Shown one piece after another: positions 62,898-64,000 of a stretch of 64,000 nt of DNA. Source of the DNA: CAMLFJ01 sp035524955 (GTDB taxonomy: Bacteria; Methylomirabilota; Methylomirabilia; Rokubacteriales; CSP1-6). Below the pieces are notes generated by a model, which saw only the letters and a list, made by a program, of their open reading frames with translations, searched no databases and had not been told where the DNA came from. The translations under genes and the position numbers were made by a program. Location: assembly GCA_035524955.1 (NCBI GenBank), contig DATLFG010000073.1, positions 1 through 64,000 on the forward strand. Direction: 5' to 3'. Each line of letters starts with the position of its first letter. Position 1 is the stretch's first letter.

Positions 62898-64000
62898 ATG
62901 GCCGACGGTCGGGTCGCGCTGCAGATCCGCATCGGCGCTTTCATCCTGTCCGGTCTGCTCGTGTTCTTCGCCATCATCTACCTGCTCGGAGCCCAGGGCC
63001 GCTACTTCGAGCGCAAGTACGACCTGATCGCGGAGTTCAACGAGGTGAGCGGGCTCATCGTGGGCGCCACCGTGCGCCTGGCCGGCGTGCAGATCGGCCG
63101 CGTCACCGCGGTCGAGCTGCCCGAGCAGCCCGGCGGCAAGGTGCGGGTGACGCTCACGATCGCGCGCCGCTTCTCGGAGCGGGTGCGCGGGGACTCGGAA
63201 GCCAAGATCGAGACCCAGGGCCTCCTGGGCGACAAGATCGTGGAGATCACCATCGGCACCACCGCGGCGCCCGCGCTCAAGCCCGGCGACGTCCTGGCCA
63301 CCCAGGAGTCGGTCGAGATGCAGCACATGTTCAAGGCGGGCGCGGAGACGCTGCAGACCGTGCGGGAGCTCGCCACCAGCCTCAAGACGACCGCGGAACG
63401 GGTGGACCGCATCGCCCGGGAAGTGGAGACGGGCAAGGGGCTGGTCCACGCGCTGATCTACGACGAGCCGGAGGCCCTGACCCGGCTCAACGCGATCCTG
63501 ACCCGCACCCAGTCGCTCCTGGCCCGGGCCGAGCAGGGCGACCACGCGGTGGGCGCGCTGCTCTCGCCGGACAGCGGCAAGTCCGTCCGCGCGCTGCTCG
63601 CCGCGATGGACACGATCGGCCGGACCGCGGAGAAGCTCGAGTCGCGCGACAACCTGCTCTCGGCCCTCCTCCACGATCCGCAGTACAAGATCGTCGCCGA
63701 CGATCTCCGCGTCGTGGCTCGGAACTTCCGCGACGTCTCCGAGCGGGTGGCCCAGGGCCAGGGGCTGCTGGGCCAGCTCACCCGTGACGGCGGCACGGAC
63801 GGCGCGCTCGGCCCGCTCGGCGACGCCACCGCCGACTTCCGCGCCGCGATGGCCAACCTCCGCACGGTCACCGACCGGCTCAAGGAGGGCGAGGGCACTC
63901 TCGGCGCGCTCCTGGAGGATCCGACGGTGTACGAGAACCTCGTCCGGTTCCTCGAGGGTTCGCGGCGGAGCTTCCTGTTGCGGACGTTGATCCGCTCGAC
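62898..64000 (+). CDS. mlaD: MlaD/MCE-domain lipid-transport protein, partial
   Basis: Membrane-anchored periplasmic lipid-binding protein; 367 residues are present and it runs off the right edge. N-terminal anchor (IRIGAFILSGLLVFFAIIYL), MCE domain about 37-120 (LIAEFNEVSGLIVGATVRLA, GVQIGRVTAVEL, QGLLGDKIVEITIGT), then a long helical region rich in heptad-like repeats (AGAETLQTVRELATSLKTTA and similar). The long C terminus is like MCE proteins that form a periplasm-spanning tube rather than short E. coli MlaD. ATG at 62898. Confidence 0.92.
   Translation, partial: MADGRVALQIRIGAFILSGLLVFFAIIYLLGAQGRYFERKYDLIAEFNEVSGLIVGATVRLAGVQIGRVTAVELPEQPGGKVRVTLTIARRFSERVRGDSEAKIETQGLLGDKIVEITIGTTAAPALKPGDVLATQESVEMQHMFKAGAETLQTVRELATSLKTTAERVDRIAREVETGKGLVHALIYDEPEALTRLNAILTRTQSLLARAEQGDHAVGALLSPDSGKSVRALLAAMDTIGRTAEKLESRDNLLSALLHDPQYKIVADDLRVVARNFRDVSERVAQGQGLLGQLTRDGGTDGALGPLGDATADFRAAMANLRTVTDRLKEGEGTLGALLEDPTVYENLVRFLEGSRRSFLLRTLIRS

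Overview
The window is very GC-rich (roughly 70% by eye), densely packed, and most neighbouring genes overlap by 1-11 bases (ATGA, GTGA and TGATG junctions), so it reads as a few long, translationally coupled operons. I see no rRNA, tRNA, CRISPR array or intact transposon. The mixture (molybdenum hydroxylases plus branched-chain-type ABC transport, a short-form HisG, a split complex I and ATP synthase, Rex, type III PKS, Mla lipid transport) fits an uncultivated Gram-negative soil bacterium. Candidatus Rokubacteria/Methylomirabilota is my best guess, from gene style only and not verified.

Layout. (1) 1-14,499, minus strand: one operon-like run beginning with a GntR/FCD regulator, then an SDR, an orphan molybdenum-hydroxylase large subunit, LivH-LivM-substrate-binding protein-LivG-LivF, an aryl/acyl-CoA ligase, an enoyl-CoA hydratase and a complete CoxL-CoxM-CoxS-type molybdenum hydroxylase that runs off the left edge. 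A flavin-dependent hydroxylase of the HpaB family diverges from it. Together they look like uptake, hydroxylation, CoA activation and beta-oxidation-like processing of an unknown, probably (hetero)aromatic, acid. (2) 16,087-24,005: a divergent IleS-like synthetase behind an attenuator-like leader, a luciferase-like oxidoreductase, an SDR lacking the usual Tyr/Lys pair, a SnoaL-like protein, a SYLF lipoprotein, pyroglutamyl peptidase and a gamma-carbonic anhydrase. (3) 24,100-27,060: type III PKS, methyltransferase and FAD oxidoreductase, in the same order as Streptomyces srsABC phenolic-lipid genes. (4) 27,114-34,107: an M23 peptidase, a small membrane protein and nuoLMN. (5) 34,108-42,496: a glycerol/glycerol-3-phosphate module (HAD phosphatase, GlpD, UgpB-A-E, GDPD, GlpK) followed by a gene-fusion scar. 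(6) 42,980-51,664: ATP synthase Fo genes, Rex, Mfd, a SurA-like lipoprotein, Rho and L31. (7) 51,777-64,000: prfA-prmC-murA-hisGDBHAF-hisIE, a lipoprotein and mlaEFD.

The most unusual features are a short interspersed repeat (core GGYGMAGCCGNMGGCGAGCC) that also lies inside protein-coding DNA (an in-frame insertion in hisF, a triplicated C-terminal tail in hisG, a tandem repeat running into the hisA start); two copies of a 26-bp-arm palindrome with unrelated loops; a four-segment leader before ileS with a short ORF carrying an Ile codon; and two SDRs without YxxxK. All functional statements are from reading the sequence without database searches.
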